64,000 nt of DNA from assembly GCF_004402045.1 (NCBI RefSeq), contig NZ_SOMG01000008.1, positions 1 through 64,000 on the forward strand, in the 5' to 3' direction. Made by a program: the position numbers and the translations under genes. Shown piece after piece: positions 10,525 through 24,403 of the stretch. Position 1 is the stretch's first letter. Each line of letters starts with the position of its first letter. The notes beneath the pieces are model-generated. The model did no database searches, was not told the origin of the DNA, and saw only the letters and a list, made by a program, of their open reading frames with translations. This DNA comes from Lelliottia nimipressuralis (GTDB taxonomy: Bacteria > Pseudomonadota > Gammaproteobacteria > Enterobacterales > Enterobacteriaceae).

Positions 10525-11529
10525 TTAAATAAGAGCCTGCGTTTCAGGGAAGCCGAAACGAATATTTGCACACTGCATTGCCTGCGCGGCAGCGCCTTTG
10601 AGTAAGTTATCTTCTGCGGCCACCACAATCAGGTGTTCGCCCTGCACGGCAAAGCCGATATCGCAGAAGGGCAGGCCGACCACGTTTTTCAGCGCCGGCA
10701 CGCCTTTGTCGTACAGACGTACCAGCGGTTTATCCGCGTACGCCTGCGTGAAGGCCTCGCTCACCTGCTCTTTGGTCACGCCAGGCTTCATGCGGCAGGT
10801 AATGGTTTCGAGGATCCCACGCGGGAAGCTGCCCAGATGCGGCGTGAAAATCACGTCCGCGCCCAGATGGGTGGTGATTTCAGGGTGATGACGGTGATTA
10901 AACACGCCATACGGCTGAAGGCTCACTTCGCAGAAACTGTTAGAGATAGCCGCTTTGCGCCCTGCGCCGCTCACGCCGCTGGTAGCGTTGATCACCGGCC
11001 ACTGGCTCAGATCGAGCAGACCGGCGTCGATCAGCGGTTTCAGGGAAAGCTGCGCCGCCGTTGGGTAGCAGCCCGGCACGGCAATCAGATCTGCTTCTTT
11101 CAGTTTGTCTGCGCTCCACTCCGCCAGGCCATACACCGCTTTTTCAAGCAGTTCCGGATGCTGATGAGTGAAGCCGTAATATTTTTCGTAAAACGCGCCG
11201 TCGTTAACACGGAACGCGCCGGAGAGGTCGAACACCACGCAGCCGGCAGCCAGGAACTGCGGCGCCAGGTCGTGACTGACCTCGTGCGCGGTGGCTAAAA
11301 ACACCACGTCGACGCCGTCGATGAACTCGCTGATGTCAGACATGGGCTGCAGCGGCAGATCGACCATGCCCTTAAGCTGCGGATGCAAATCGGAAATTAA
11401 CTTTCCCGCATCATTGCTTTGCGCTGACACAGTCAAAGCGGTTATGGTCATATGAGGGTGACGATTTACGTAGCTTACAAGCTCTGCGCCCGCATAACCG
11501 CTAGCGCCTACAATCAGCGTATTCAACAT
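10525..11529 (-). CDS. argC: N-acetyl-gamma-glutamyl-phosphate reductase
   Basis: Third step of arginine synthesis: NADPH-dependent reduction of acetylglutamyl phosphate to the semialdehyde. The NADP-binding [11 protein letters not shown] motif is at residues 8-18 and catalytic Cys154 lies in VPGCYPTAA. The protein is 334 aa, the family length. It is the first gene of argCBH and is divergent from argE, with ARG boxes overlapping the shared promoter region. Confidence 0.98.
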   Translation of the reverse strand: MLNTLIVGASGYAGAELVSYVNRHPHMTITALTVSAQSNDAGKLISDLHPQLKGMVDLPLQPMSDISEFIDGVDVVFLATAHEVSHDLAPQFLAAGCVVFDLSGAFRVNDGAFYEKYYGFTHQHPELLEKAVYGLAEWSADKLKEADLIAVPGCYPTAAQLSLKPLIDAGLLDLSQWPVINATSGVSGAGRKAAISNSFCEVSLQPYGVFNHRHHPEITTHLGADVIFTPHLGSFPRGILETITCRMKPGVTKEQVSEAFTQAYADKPLVRLYDKGVPALKNVVGLPFCDIGFAVQGEHLIVVAAEDNLLKGAAAQAMQCANIRFGFPETQALI

Positions 11530-11552
11530 CGGGTTCCTTTATGCTCAACGAT

Positions 11553-11591
11553 AATGTATTTTTATTCACATTCATTGCATGAATATTGATA
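11553..11591. promoter_or_regulatory. pair of ARG boxes (ArgR operator) between argC and argE
   Basis: Two 18-bp ARG boxes, 11553-11570 and 11574-11591, are separated by 3 bp, the standard spacing for one ArgR hexamer. Box 1 reads TGTAT-N4-ATTCA and box 2 TGCAT-N4-ATTGA, against the consensus TGAAT-N4-ATTCA. They control both divergent transcripts with arginine as corepressor. Confidence 0.9.
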
Positions 11592-11617
11592 CTATCACGA
11601 CCTAAGGTGTGTCAACA

Positions 11618-12769
11618 ATGAAAATGAACTTACCACCATTTATCGAGATTTACCGCGCCCTGATTGCCACACCGTCCATCAGCGCAACGGAAGAAGCGCT
11701 GGATCAGAGCAATGAGTCTTTAATCAATCTGCTGGCGGGGTGGTTCAGCGATCTTGGATTTAACGTTGAGGTTCAGCCCGTCCCCGGAACACGTCACAAA
11801 TTTAACCTGCTCGCCAGCACCGGAACCGGTGCGGGCGGCCTGCTGCTTGCCGGTCATACCGACACCGTGCCATTTGATGATGGCCGCTGGACCCGCGACC
11901 CGTTCACCCTGACCGAGCATGACAACAAGCTTTACGGTCTGGGCACCGCCGACATGAAAGGCTTCTTCGCCTTTATCCTCGACGCGCTGCGTGACGTGGA
12001 CGTGACAAAACTGAAAAAGCCGCTCTACATCCTCGCGACTGCCGATGAAGAGACCAGCATGGCGGGCGCGCGCTACTTCTCTGAAAACACGTCGATTCGC
12101 CCGGATTGCGCCATCATCGGCGAGCCAACGTCGTTGCAGCCAATCCGTGCGCATAAAGGCCATATCTCAACCGCAGTGCGTGTTCTGGGCCAGTCCGGCC
12201 ACTCCAGCGATCCGGCGCGCGGCGTCAACGCCATTGAGCTGATGCATGACGCCATCGGCCGTATCATGACCCTGCGCGACGACCTGAAAGAGCGTTACCA
12301 CTACGACGCGTTCACCGTGCCGTATCCGACCCTGAACCTCGGTAGCCTGCACGGCGGCGATGCCTCTAACCGTATCTGCGCCTGCTGCGAACTGCACATG
12401 GATATCCGCCCGCTGCCGGGCATGACGCTGAGCGATCTCGACGGCTTGCTGAATGAAGCGCTGGCCCCGGTGAGCGAGCGCTGGCCGGGCCGTCTGACGG
12501 TCTCCGAACTGCACCCGCCGATTCCGGGTTATGAATGCCCGCCGGACCATCAACTGGTCGAAGTGGTGGAAAAGCTGCTCGGCGAGAAAACCGACGTCGT
12601 GAACTACTGCACCGAGGCGCCGTTTATTCAGACGCTTTGTCCGACGCTGGTCCTTGGCCCCGGTTCGATCAACCAGGCGCACCAGCCGGATGAATATCTG
12701 GAAACCCGCTTCATCAAGCCCACCCGCGAACTGATTACCCAGGTTGTGCATCACTTCTGCTGGCATTAA
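11618..12769 (+). CDS. argE: acetylornithine deacetylase
   Basis: Releases ornithine from N-acetylornithine, completing the linear arginine route. M20 metallopeptidase fold: metal ligands are visible in [20 protein letters not shown] and ADEETSMAG. The dimerisation domain lies in the middle and the C-terminal part resumes at NYCTEAPF. The chosen ATG gives 383 aa like E. coli; an in-frame start 9 bp upstream would add only three residues. Divergent from argCBH. Confidence 0.97.
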   Translation: MKMNLPPFIEIYRALIATPSISATEEALDQSNESLINLLAGWFSDLGFNVEVQPVPGTRHKFNLLASTGTGAGGLLLAGHTDTVPFDDGRWTRDPFTLTEHDNKLYGLGTADMKGFFAFILDALRDVDVTKLKKPLYILATADEETSMAGARYFSENTSIRPDCAIIGEPTSLQPIRAHKGHISTAVRVLGQSGHSSDPARGVNAIELMHDAIGRIMTLRDDLKERYHYDAFTVPYPTLNLGSLHGGDASNRICACCELHMDIRPLPGMTLSDLDGLLNEALAPVSERWPGRLTVSELHPPIPGYECPPDHQLVEVVEKLLGEKTDVVNYCTEAPFIQTLCPTLVLGPGSINQAHQPDEYLETRFIKPTRELITQVVHHFCWH

Positions 12770-12778
12770 TGACGTTTC

Positions 12779-12798
12779 CCCCTCCCGTCTGGGAGGGG
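12779..12798. other. GC-rich hairpin after argE
   Basis: A perfect 8-bp stem, CCCCTCCC/GGGAGGGG, with a GTCT loop lies 9 bp after the argE stop. There is no T-run on either side, so it is not a standard intrinsic terminator. It may protect the 3' end of the mRNA or be a decayed boxC-like unit. Confidence 0.5.
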
Positions 12799-13016
12799 AA
12801 AATCCCGCGATCTCCGTCACATTCCCATAAGCATCTCTTATCTGACGCGAAGCGAATTAAATTTCGTAAATTGTCCGCATTTATTCGTTTGCTGAACCGT
12901 TTTCGCAGCAATTGACGACGGGGGTTTTACGTGGCTTTATAAAGGGAGATGACAAAATAATGTCCAAAAGATTTTCGATTGGGCATAAACAAAAATGATG
13001 GGGTGACTGGGTTTTT

Positions 13017-15668
13017 ATGAACGAACAATATTCCGCGTTGCGTAGTAATGTCAGTATGCTCGGCAAAGTGCTTGGAGATACCATCAAAGATGCGTTGGGG
13101 GAGAACATCCTCGACCGCGTTGAAACCATCCGCAAGCTGTCTAAATCTTCCCGTTCAGGTAACGAGGCCAGTCGTCAGGAGCTGCTTACGACGTTGCAGA
13201 ACCTCTCGAACGATGAGCTGCTGCCCGTTGCACGCGCATTCAGCCAGTTCCTGAACCTGGCAAATACCGCTGAGCAATACCACAGCATTTCGCCAAACGG
13301 CGAAGCGGCCAGCAACCCGGAAGTCATTGCCCGCACCCTTCGTAAACTGAAAGACCAGCCAGACCTCAACGAAGCCACTATCAAAAAAGCGGTGGAGTCT
13401 CTTTCGCTGGAGCTGGTACTCACTGCTCACCCAACCGAGATCACCCGTCGCACCCTGATCCATAAAATGGTGGAAGTGAACAACTGCCTCAAACAGTTGG
13501 ATAATAAAGACATTGCCGACTACGAACGCAACCAGCTAATGCGCCGTCTGCGCCAGCTGATTGCTCAGTCCTGGCACACCGATGAAATTCGTAAGCACCG
13601 CCCAAGCCCGGTCGACGAGGCCAAATGGGGCTTTGCGGTGGTGGAAAACAGCCTGTGGGAAGGGGTGCCTAACTACCTGCGCGAGCTGAACGAACAGCTG
13701 GAAGAGAACCTGGGCTACCGCCTGCCGGTCGACTTTGTTCCGGTCCGTTTCACCTCCTGGATGGGCGGCGACCGCGACGGCAACCCGAACGTCACCGCAG
13801 AAATCACCCGTCACGTCCTGTTACTAAGCCGCTGGAAAGCGACTGACCTGTTCCTGAAAGACATTCAGGTGTTGATCTCCGAGCTGTCGATGGTTGAAGC
13901 GACACCTGAACTGCGCGCGCTGGCCGGAGAAGAAGGTGCCAGCGAGCCGTACCGTTTCCTGATGAAAAAACTGCGTGGTCAGCTGATGGCCACTCAGGCC
14001 TGGCTGGAAGCGCGCCTGAAAGGTCAGCGCCTGCCAAAACCGGAAGGCCTCCTCAGCCAGAACGAACAGCTCTGGGAGCCGCTCTACGCCTGCTATAAAT
14101 CGCTGCAGGCCTGCGGGATGGGCATCATCGCCAACGGCGAACTGCTCGACACCCTGCGTCGCGTGAAGTGTTTTGGCGTGCCGCTAGTGCGTATCGACGT
14201 ACGTCAGGAAAGTACTCGTCATACCGAAGCCCTGGGCGAGCTGACCCGCTATCTCGGTATCGGCGATTATGAAAGCTGGTCCGAAGCCGACAAACAGGCC
14301 TTCCTGATCCGTGAGCTGAACTCGAAGCGCCCTCTGCTGCCACGCAACTGGGAGCCAAGCAACGAAACCCGCGAAGTGCTCAATACCTGTAAAGCGATCG
14401 TGGATGCACCGAAAGGATCGGTGGCCGCCTATGTGATCTCCATGGCGAAAACCCCGTCCGACGTGCTGGGCGTTCACCTTCTGCTGAAAGAAGCCGGTAT
14501 CGACTATGCCCTGCCTGTAGCGCCACTGTTTGAGACCCTCGACGACCTGAACAATGCCAACGACGTCATGACCCAGCTGCTGAACATCGACTGGTATCGC
14601 GGCTTTATTCAGGGCAAACAGATGGTGATGATCGGCTATTCCGACTCCGCAAAAGATGCGGGCGTAATGGCAGCCTCCTGGGCGCAGTATCAGGCGCAGG
14701 ATGCGCTGATCAAAACCTGCGAGAAAGCCGGTATCGAACTGACCCTGTTCCACGGACGCGGTGGTTCAATTGGCCGCGGCGGCGCGCCTGCTCACGCGGC
14801 TCTGCTGTCGCAGCCGCCGGGAAGCCTGAAAGGCGGCCTGCGCGTCACCGAGCAGGGCGAGATGATCCGCTTCAAGTATGGCCTGCCGGAAGTGACCATC
14901 AGCAGCCTGTCGCTCTATACCAGCGCCATTCTGGAAGCGAACCTGCTGCCGCCGCCGGAGCCGAAAGAGTCCTGGTGCCACATCATGGACGAGCTGTCGG
15001 ATATCTCCTGCGATCTGTACCGCGGCTACGTGCGTGAAAACAAAGACTTCGTCCCTTACTTCCGCTCAGCCACACCAGAGCAGGAGCTGGGTAAACTGCC
15101 GCTGGGCTCGCGTCCTGCGAAGCGTCGCCCAACCGGTGGCGTAGAGTCTCTGCGTGCTATTCCATGGATTTTCGCCTGGACGCAAAACCGCCTGATGCTG
15201 CCAGCCTGGCTGGGAGCGGGAGCGGCGCTGCAGAAAGTCGTCGAAGACGGCAAGCAGAGCGAGCTGGAAACCATGTGTCGCGACTGGCCATTCTTCTCCA
15301 CCCGCCTGGGTATGCTGGAAATGGTCTTCTCAAAAGCCGACCTGTGGCTGGCGGAATATTACGATCAGCGTCTGGTGAAGCCTGAGCTGTGGGCGCTGGG
15401 TAAAGAGCTGCGCGAGCTACTGCAAGGCGACATCAAGGTAGTGCTGGATATCGCTAACGATTCCCACCTGATGGAAGACCTGCCGTGGATTGCCGAGTCT
15501 ATCCAGCTGCGCAACATCTACACCGACCCGCTGAACGTTCTGCAGGCAGAACTGCTGCACCGTTCGCGCCTGGCGGAAGAAGAAGGGAAAGAGCCGGATC
15601 CACGCGTTGAACAGGCGCTGATGGTGACGATTGCGGGTGTTGCGGCAGGTATGCGTAACACCGGTTAA
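13017..15668 (+). CDS. ppc: phosphoenolpyruvate carboxylase
   Basis: Anaplerotic enzyme that carboxylates PEP with bicarbonate to oxaloacetate. Both active-site signatures are visible: His138 in [13 protein letters not shown] and the [14 protein letters not shown] loop near residue 580. The C-terminus RNTG is the conserved allosteric and catalytic tail. It is 883 aa, identical in length to E. coli. The roughly 250-bp upstream region carries no gene. The gene lies next to argE, as in E. coli. Confidence 0.98.
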   Translation: MNEQYSALRSNVSMLGKVLGDTIKDALGENILDRVETIRKLSKSSRSGNEASRQELLTTLQNLSNDELLPVARAFSQFLNLANTAEQYHSISPNGEAASNPEVIARTLRKLKDQPDLNEATIKKAVESLSLELVLTAHPTEITRRTLIHKMVEVNNCLKQLDNKDIADYERNQLMRRLRQLIAQSWHTDEIRKHRPSPVDEAKWGFAVVENSLWEGVPNYLRELNEQLEENLGYRLPVDFVPVRFTSWMGGDRDGNPNVTAEITRHVLLLSRWKATDLFLKDIQVLISELSMVEATPELRALAGEEGASEPYRFLMKKLRGQLMATQAWLEARLKGQRLPKPEGLLSQNEQLWEPLYACYKSLQACGMGIIANGELLDTLRRVKCFGVPLVRIDVRQESTRHTEALGELTRYLGIGDYESWSEADKQAFLIRELNSKRPLLPRNWEPSNETREVLNTCKAIVDAPKGSVAAYVISMAKTPSDVLGVHLLLKEAGIDYALPVAPLFETLDDLNNANDVMTQLLNIDWYRGFIQGKQMVMIGYSDSAKDAGVMAASWAQYQAQDALIKTCEKAGIELTLFHGRGGSIGRGGAPAHAALLSQPPGSLKGGLRVTEQGEMIRFKYGLPEVTISSLSLYTSAILEANLLPPPEPKESWCHIMDELSDISCDLYRGYVRENKDFVPYFRSATPEQELGKLPLGSRPAKRRPTGGVESLRAIPWIFAWTQNRLMLPAWLGAGAALQKVVEDGKQSELETMCRDWPFFSTRLGMLEMVFSKADLWLAEYYDQRLVKPELWALGKELRELLQGDIKVVLDIANDSHLMEDLPWIAESIQLRNIYTDPLNVLQAELLHRSRLAEEEGKEPDPRVEQALMVTIAGVAAGMRNTG

Positions 15669-15676
15669 TGCTTTAT

Positions 15677-15742
15677 GCCCGGCGGCGCTACGCTTGCGCG
15701 GGCCTACGACAGGTAGGCCGGGAAGCGTTAGCGCCACCCGGC
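15677..15742. repeat. BIME between ppc and yijO
   Basis: Two inverted REP units (GCCCGGCGGCGCTACGC... and GGCCGGGAAGCGTTAGCGCC...) end about 20 bp before the yijO start codon. They fill nearly the whole gap where a yijO promoter would be expected. Confidence 0.8.
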
Positions 15743-15762
15743 AATACCGCGGTATCCACGTC

Positions 15763-16527
15763 ATGCACCACGATGTTAGGCAACTCCTGACGGAGCTGAT
15801 TAACGGCGCACTACCCCTGCATCAGGTGCACTTTGTCGCGCCTGCCGGGAAGAATACACGAACATCACCTTGTCTCTCGGTTATCCTGGAAACCCGCTGC
15901 GAGGCATTCTTTTCCACATCCGGGCACGTCCCGCTTCATTCTTCAAACATTCTCAGAATAATCTTCGGTAAACAGCAGCTGACGCTTCAGCTCCATCGGG
16001 GCAACGTCCTTTTGCAACAGCAGCAGGTTGCCAGAAGAGGCCCCCGAACGGGCGCGTTTCTCCTGCAAACGCTCAACGAGCTGCACATGCAGCCGACCGA
16101 GCAAGATACCGCCAGGCTGGTCGTCCTAAGTCTGCTCAGCCACTGCCGCGATCTGCTTGGCAGCGAGATCCACACTGACAGCCGCAGGGTCGCACTCTTT
16201 GAGGCCATTCGCCGCTTTATCGACGAACATCATGCCTTAGCGCTGAGCCGGGATTCCGTTGCCGAGGCGTTTTACATTTCCCCTAACTATCTCTCTCATC
16301 TTTTTCAGAAGACCGGGAACGTCGGGTTCAACGAATACCTGACGCAGACGCGTCTGGAAAATGCGCGCCAGCTGCTCAAGGGATATGATTTAAAAATCAA
16401 GGATATTGCGGCGCGCTGCGGGTTTATGGACAGCAACTATTTCTGCCGTCTCTTTCGCAAACACACCGAACGTTCCCCTTCCGAATATCGACGCCAGTAT
16501 CACAGCCAGCTGATCGCCAAAAACTAG
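15763..16527 (+). CDS. yijO: AraC-type regulator YijO with shortened N-terminal domain
   Basis: From MHHDVRQLL the protein is 254 aa, about 29 residues shorter than E. coli YijO as I recall it. The C-terminal AraC domain (about 155-250) is intact, with two HTH motifs: SRDSVAEAFYISPNYLSHLF and DIAARCGFMDSNYFCRLF. The central part after FGKQQL also aligns. The segment between about residues 33 and 70, the cupin-like sensor arm, is short and unlike the family (TRCEAFFSTSGHVPL), as if a deletion and compensating frameshifts had occurred. DNA binding may survive while ligand sensing may not. Natural targets are unknown. Confidence 0.75.
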   Translation: MHHDVRQLLTELINGALPLHQVHFVAPAGKNTRTSPCLSVILETRCEAFFSTSGHVPLHSSNILRIIFGKQQLTLQLHRGNVLLQQQQVARRGPRTGAFLLQTLNELHMQPTEQDTARLVVLSLLSHCRDLLGSEIHTDSRRVALFEAIRRFIDEHHALALSRDSVAEAFYISPNYLSHLFQKTGNVGFNEYLTQTRLENARQLLKGYDLKIKDIAARCGFMDSNYFCRLFRKHTERSPSEYRRQYHSQLIAKN

Positions 16528-16655
16528 CACTGTGATCGACATCGCACTTCGTTAAGCAGAATACATTTGTCCAGTATTTGGCAAAATTGACCTGTATCGG
16601 CCGCGCCTGGCCGGGCCTTATCCTTTATTTAACCTTTCTGACTTAAGGAAAAATA

Positions 16656-17318
16656 ATGGAACTGTACCTCGATACCGCCAGCGTGGCGGATGTTGAACGT
16701 CTGGCGCGCGTCTTCCCCATCGCGGGCGTCACCACCAATCCGAGCATCATTGCCGCCAACCGTGAATCGATCTGGGACGTGCTGCCGCGCCTGCAAAAAG
16801 CCATCGGGCCGGAAGGCAAGCTGTTTGCTCAAACCATGAGCCGCGATGCCGAAGGCATGGTGGCGGAAGCCAAACGCCTGAGTAACGCCGTACCGGATAT
16901 CGTGGTCAAAATCCCGGTTACCGCGCAGGGGCTTATCGCAATTAGGGCGTTGAAAAAAGAGGGGATAACCACGCTGGGGACCGCCGTTTACAGCGCTGCA
17001 CAGGGCTTACTCGCCGCACTCGCAGGGGCGAAATATGTCGCGCCGTATGTAAACCGCGTCGACGCTCAGGGCGGTGACGGCATCCGCATGGTGCAGGAGC
17101 TGCAGTCCCTGCTGGAGCTGCACGCACCGGACAGTAAAGTGCTGGCCGCCAGCTTCAAAACGCCGCGTCAGGTGCTGGACTGTCTGCTCGCAGGATGTGA
17201 GGCAATCACGCTTCCTTTAGACGTAGCGCAACAAATGCTCGGCACCCCGGCGGTAGAGTCAGCCATAGAGAAGTTCGAGCAGGACTGGAAAAACGCGTTT
17301 GGTAACCTCAACCTGTAA
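16656..17318 (+). CDS. fsaB: fructose-6-phosphate aldolase 2
   Basis: Transaldolase-family class I aldolase that splits fructose 6-phosphate into dihydroxyacetone and glyceraldehyde 3-phosphate; it also uses dihydroxyacetone as donor. The Schiff-base Lys85 lies in VVKIPVT, and the family opening MELYLDTA and the GVTTNPS loop are present. It is 220 aa. Position directly before gldA identifies it as the FsaB (TalC) paralogue. The fsaB-gldA gap is 12 bp with a good ribosome binding site, so they form an operon linking glycerol oxidation to dihydroxyacetone use. Confidence 0.95.
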   Translation: MELYLDTASVADVERLARVFPIAGVTTNPSIIAANRESIWDVLPRLQKAIGPEGKLFAQTMSRDAEGMVAEAKRLSNAVPDIVVKIPVTAQGLIAIRALKKEGITTLGTAVYSAAQGLLAALAGAKYVAPYVNRVDAQGGDGIRMVQELQSLLELHAPDSKVLAASFKTPRQVLDCLLAGCEAITLPLDVAQQMLGTPAVESAIEKFEQDWKNAFGNLNL

Positions 17319-17330
17319 GGGAGAACTGTT

Positions 17331-18434
17331 ATGGACCGTATCATTCAATCACCTGGGAAATACATCCAGGGTGCTGATGTGCTTACCCGTCTCGGCGACT
17401 ATCTGAAACCGCTGGCACAGCGTTGGCTGGTTGTCGGCGATAAATTTGTGCTGGGTTTTGCCGAAGAAACCCTGCGTCAGAGTTTTAAAAAAGCCGAACT
17501 GCATGCCGAAATCGCGCCGTTTGGCGGCGAATGTTCACAAAATGAAATCGATCGACTGAAAAAACTCGCTGACGGCGCCGACTGCATGGCGGTGCTGGGC
17601 ATCGGCGGCGGTAAAACGCTGGATACCGCCAAAGCGCTGGCCCACTTCATGGACGTGCCCGTCGCGATTGCGCCGACGATCGCGTCCACCGACGCGCCGT
17701 GCAGCGCCCTTTCGGTTATTTACACCGACAGCGGCGAGTTCGATCGCTACCTGATGCTGCCGCACAACCCAAACATGGTCATTGTGGATACGAAAGTGGT
17801 GGCGGGTGCGCCTGCACGCCTGCTTGCCGCCGGGATTGGCGATGCGCTGGCGACCTGGTTTGAAGCACGTGCCTGCTCGCGCAGCGGCGCCACCACCATG
17901 GCCGGCGGTAAATGCACCCAGGCGGCATTAGCGCTGGCTGAGCTGTGCTACAACACGCTGATTGAAGAGGGTGAAAAAGCGATGCTGGCAGCGGAACAGC
18001 ATGTGGTCACACCGGCGCTGGAACGCATTATCGAAGCCAATACCTATCTCAGCGGCGTCGGCTTTGAGAGCGGCGGGCTGGCCGCGGCACACGCTATTCA
18101 TAACGGTATGACGGCCGTGCCGGACGCGCACCATTTCTATCACGGCGAAAAAGTGGCGTTTGGTACGCTGACGCAGCTGGTGCTGGAAAATGCGCCGGTA
18201 GAAGAAATAGAGACCGTCGCCGCGCTTTGCCACAGCGTTGGGCTGCCTATCACGCTGGCACAGCTAAACATCAAAGTGGATATTCCGGCCAAAATGCGTC
18301 TGATTGCCGAAGCGTCTTGTGCTGAAGGAGAAACCATCCACAACATGCCAGGCGGCGTGTCACCGGATCAGGTTTACGCGGCACTGCTGGTTGCCGACCA
18401 GTATGGACAACGTTTTCTGCAGGAGTGGGAGTAA
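17331..18434 (+). CDS. gldA: glycerol dehydrogenase (NAD+)
   Basis: Zn-dependent, iron-containing-type alcohol dehydrogenase family enzyme that interconverts glycerol and dihydroxyacetone. The nucleotide loop [15 protein letters not shown] is near residue 95. Metal-binding regions are [22 protein letters not shown] and HHFYHGEK. It is 367 aa, as in E. coli. In an operon after fsaB, its product dihydroxyacetone is a substrate or product of the aldolase. Confidence 0.96.
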   Translation: MDRIIQSPGKYIQGADVLTRLGDYLKPLAQRWLVVGDKFVLGFAEETLRQSFKKAELHAEIAPFGGECSQNEIDRLKKLADGADCMAVLGIGGGKTLDTAKALAHFMDVPVAIAPTIASTDAPCSALSVIYTDSGEFDRYLMLPHNPNMVIVDTKVVAGAPARLLAAGIGDALATWFEARACSRSGATTMAGGKCTQAALALAELCYNTLIEEGEKAMLAAEQHVVTPALERIIEANTYLSGVGFESGGLAAAHAIHNGMTAVPDAHHFYHGEKVAFGTLTQLVLENAPVEEIETVAALCHSVGLPITLAQLNIKVDIPAKMRLIAEASCAEGETIHNMPGGVSPDQVYAALLVADQYGQRFLQEWE

Positions 18435-18441
18435 CAGAAAA

Positions 18442-18518
18442 GCCGGGTGGCGCTACGCTTACCCGGCCTACAAGGCAACTTAATTCGAATGCCGGGTAAG
18501 GCGTAGCCGCCACCCGGC
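18442..18518. repeat. BIME between gldA and katG
   Basis: Two oppositely oriented REP units (GCCGGGTGGCGCTACGCTT... at 18442 and GCCGGGTAAGGCGTAGCC... at 18491) lie between the convergent ends of gldA and katG. Confidence 0.85.
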
Positions 18519-18525
18519 ACAATGG

Positions 18526-20844
<2,319 letters not shown>

Positions 20845-20854
20845 CTTATGCTTA

Positions 20855-21745
<891 letters not shown>

Positions 21746-21784
21746 TTACCTCTATCAATCTTGTGTCGTTGTTTGTTGTATTGT

Positions 21785-21816
21785 GAACTTCTATACGTTT
21801 AGACGTCCAGATGTAA
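21785..21816. promoter_or_regulatory. MetJ operator upstream of metF
   Basis: Tandem 8-bp met boxes related to AGACGTCT: ATACGTTT (21793), AGACGTCC (21801) and AGATGTAA (21809), with a weaker box at 21785. MetJ with S-adenosylmethionine would repress metF here. Confidence 0.85.
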
Positions 21817-21903
21817 AAATGACGGAAAAGCGGAGGGACGTCAACATAAATAATCAACAATAACGGTGAGGTTTGCTCAGGGAATATGAGAGAAATTCAT
21901 GAT

Positions 21904-21957
21904 GAGGGTGAGTGCGGTTGATTGCACTCACCCCAACCCTCTCCCACAGAGAGAGGG
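21904..21957. repeat. boxC-like repeat after metL
   Basis: GAGGGTGAGTGC...GCACTCACCCC is followed by CCCTCTCCC...GAGAGGG, lying between metL and the metF promoter. It shares its core with the repeats at 8244 and 38197. Confidence 0.6.
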
Positions 21958-21968
21958 AATAAGCGAAA

Positions 21969-24401
21969 TTACAGCAGCTTAGCCAGACGATTGATGTCGG
22001 ACTGGATTGCCCCAGCGGTGACATCGCGTCCCGCGCCAGGACCACGGATCACCAGTGGGTTATCGCGGTACCAGCGGCTTTCGATAGCGAAGACGTTATC
22101 GCACGGCAGCAGCGCCGCCAGCGGATGTTCAGGACGCACCGCCTCGACGCCGACTCGCGCTTTTCCGTTCGCCTCGAAACGCGCCACGTAGCGCAGTACC
22201 AGCCCCATCTCGTTCGCCGCTTCCAGACGTTGCACCATCTGCTCGTTAAGCTCTTCACCATTTTCAAAGAAATGGTCCACAGAACCCTCTTCACAGCCAG
22301 CAGGCACCAGTGACTCAACGCGAACGGCATCCGGTTCGATGTCATAACCGGCTTCACGCGCCAGGATCACCAGCTTACGCATGACGTCTTTACCGGAGAG
22401 GTCAACGCGCGGATCGGGTTCCGTTAAGCCCTGCTGCCAGGCCTGATCCACCAGGTCAGTGAACGGTACGGTGCCGTCAAACTGCAGGAACAGCCAGGAG
22501 AGCGTGCCAGAGAAAATACCGCTCAGCGCCAGAATGCTGTCGCCGCTCTCAATCAGGTCGCGCACCGTATGGTTAACCGGCAGGCCAGCCCCAACGGTGG
22601 CGTTATAGAGCCAGTGGCGCCCTGTTTTTTCAAACGCGTCGTGGATCTGACGATATTTATCGGTGCTGCTCGCACCCGCCAGTTTATTGGCGCTGATGAC
22701 GTGGAAACCGTGGCTCGCGAAATCAAGATACTGATCGGCAAGCTGTTCGCTGGCGGTGACGTCCAGCACCACCAGATCGTCGTACGGGTGCGCGCGCATC
22801 CACAGGAACAGCGACTCTTCATCCTGCTCGACGGCCTCATCATTAAAGAAGGCAAGCGCGCGGCTGGCATCCAGCCCTTCGTAGTTCAGGAGGCTACGGC
22901 GGCTGTCCACGACACCCGCGAGAATGAATTCAAATCCGGTACGCGCCGAAAGCGTGACCTGTTCGCGGGCAAACAGCTCCAGCCAGCGGGAACCGATGTT
23001 GCCTTTACCAAACAGCACCAGGCCGATGCGTTTTTCCGCGCGGAACAAAGTGGTATGCAGACCCTGAATCAGGCTTTCAGTTGGCCCTTTGCGCAGGACG
23101 GCGACCAGGCTGATACCCTCTTCCGACTGCCAGGTAAATTCAACCGGCTGGCCTTTCAGCTGCTGCCAGAAGCGGTGGCAGTGCAGCGGGTTACGGGTGA
23201 CGCCCGCGCCCACCATCGCCACCAGCGCCAGCCCCTGACGCAGGCGTAGCTCGCCCGGCAGGCCCGCTTCATCCAGGATTTTCAGGGCGCTGTCCGCCAC
23301 TTCAGCGGTATAGCAGAACTGCAACAACTGGCGGTCATTGTGAACACCCACGGCCAGCGGACGAACCTGGGCACGCTTTAACACCAGGTCAATGTCTTTA
23401 TGCGCCAGTTTGAAGTCCTGTCCCGCAGGAACCTGGAACTCAATCAGGCAGATGTCGTCATGGCTGGTGACAATACGCGCCCCGGTACCGGACGCCAGCA
23501 CGCGCTCAATACGCGTGGAGCCTTGATCTGGGGTGTAACTGCAGCGCAGCTGCAGGTCGATATCGCTACCGGAAACCGGCTGCAGCGTGCGCGCGTGCAA
23601 CACCGGTGCGGCCAGACGCGCCAGCTCGCTGGCTTCATCCAGGCGCAGCAGCGGCAGCAGGCAGGCATCCTTCACTTTACGCGGGTCAGCGCTATACACA
23701 CCGGCTACGTCGCTCCAGATGGTGACGCGGGATACGCCGGCCAGGGCACCAATTTGCGTTGCCGAGTAGTCGGAGCCGTTACGGCCCAGCAGTACGGTTT
23801 CACCCGCGTTGCTGCGGCTGATAAAGCCGGTCACCACAATACGTTTGCCCGGGTGCTGCACCAGCAGCTGTTGCAGCAGCGGGTAGGACAAGCCTTCATC
23901 CACCTGCGGCTGCGCGGCGCGTTCAGCGCGCAGGAAATCACGCGCGTCGAGCCAGGCTGCGTCTACCCCCAGATGTTGCAGAACGGCAGCCATCAGGCGC
24001 GCGGACCACACTTCACCGTGGCCCACCACTTCGGCATACACCGCATCGGTAATGCCGCTGTCCAGCAGGGCAGCCAAACGCTCAAGGTCATGGGTAAAGG
24101 CGCTGATCAGCCCGTCCGCCACGTCCGCAGGCAGCAGGCCGGCAATCAGCTCGCTCTGGTAACGACGTAAGGACTGTTGCACCTGATGCGCAGAAAGGCG
24201 ATCGGTCTGGCTCAGTTTCAGCCAGCTAATCAACTGGTTGGTGGTGCTGCCTGCCGCAGAGACAACCATCATGTCCCCCGGCTGAGAATACTCTGTCATG
24301 ATCCCTGCGACACGCAGGTAACATTTCACATCAGCAAGACTACTACCACCAAACTTGTGCAGCTGACGACCCTTCGCCCCTGCCTGCGCTATCACACTCA
24401 T
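21969..24401 (-). CDS. metL: bifunctional aspartokinase / homoserine dehydrogenase II
   Basis: Catalyses the first and third steps of the aspartate family pathway for methionine. The N-terminal kinase (about 1-290) has KFGGSSLADVKCY and RNGSDYSATQIGAL. A regulatory linker follows, and the C-terminal dehydrogenase (about 465-810) has the nucleotide motif FGKGNIGSRWLELF and the SANKLAGASSTDKY substrate motif. It is 810 aa, as in E. coli. It follows metB by 2 bp in a metBL operon under MetJ control. Confidence 0.97.
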   Translation of the reverse strand: MSVIAQAGAKGRQLHKFGGSSLADVKCYLRVAGIMTEYSQPGDMMVVSAAGSTTNQLISWLKLSQTDRLSAHQVQQSLRRYQSELIAGLLPADVADGLISAFTHDLERLAALLDSGITDAVYAEVVGHGEVWSARLMAAVLQHLGVDAAWLDARDFLRAERAAQPQVDEGLSYPLLQQLLVQHPGKRIVVTGFISRSNAGETVLLGRNGSDYSATQIGALAGVSRVTIWSDVAGVYSADPRKVKDACLLPLLRLDEASELARLAAPVLHARTLQPVSGSDIDLQLRCSYTPDQGSTRIERVLASGTGARIVTSHDDICLIEFQVPAGQDFKLAHKDIDLVLKRAQVRPLAVGVHNDRQLLQFCYTAEVADSALKILDEAGLPGELRLRQGLALVAMVGAGVTRNPLHCHRFWQQLKGQPVEFTWQSEEGISLVAVLRKGPTESLIQGLHTTLFRAEKRIGLVLFGKGNIGSRWLELFAREQVTLSARTGFEFILAGVVDSRRSLLNYEGLDASRALAFFNDEAVEQDEESLFLWMRAHPYDDLVVLDVTASEQLADQYLDFASHGFHVISANKLAGASSTDKYRQIHDAFEKTGRHWLYNATVGAGLPVNHTVRDLIESGDSILALSGIFSGTLSWLFLQFDGTVPFTDLVDQAWQQGLTEPDPRVDLSGKDVMRKLVILAREAGYDIEPDAVRVESLVPAGCEEGSVDHFFENGEELNEQMVQRLEAANEMGLVLRYVARFEANGKARVGVEAVRPEHPLAALLPCDNVFAIESRWYRDNPLVIRGPGAGRDVTAGAIQSDINRLAKLL

Positions 24402-24403
24402 GA

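Noticed and set aside
12777..12800. argE intrinsic terminator
   Set aside because: Strong hairpin but no T-run on either strand; listed only as a hairpin.
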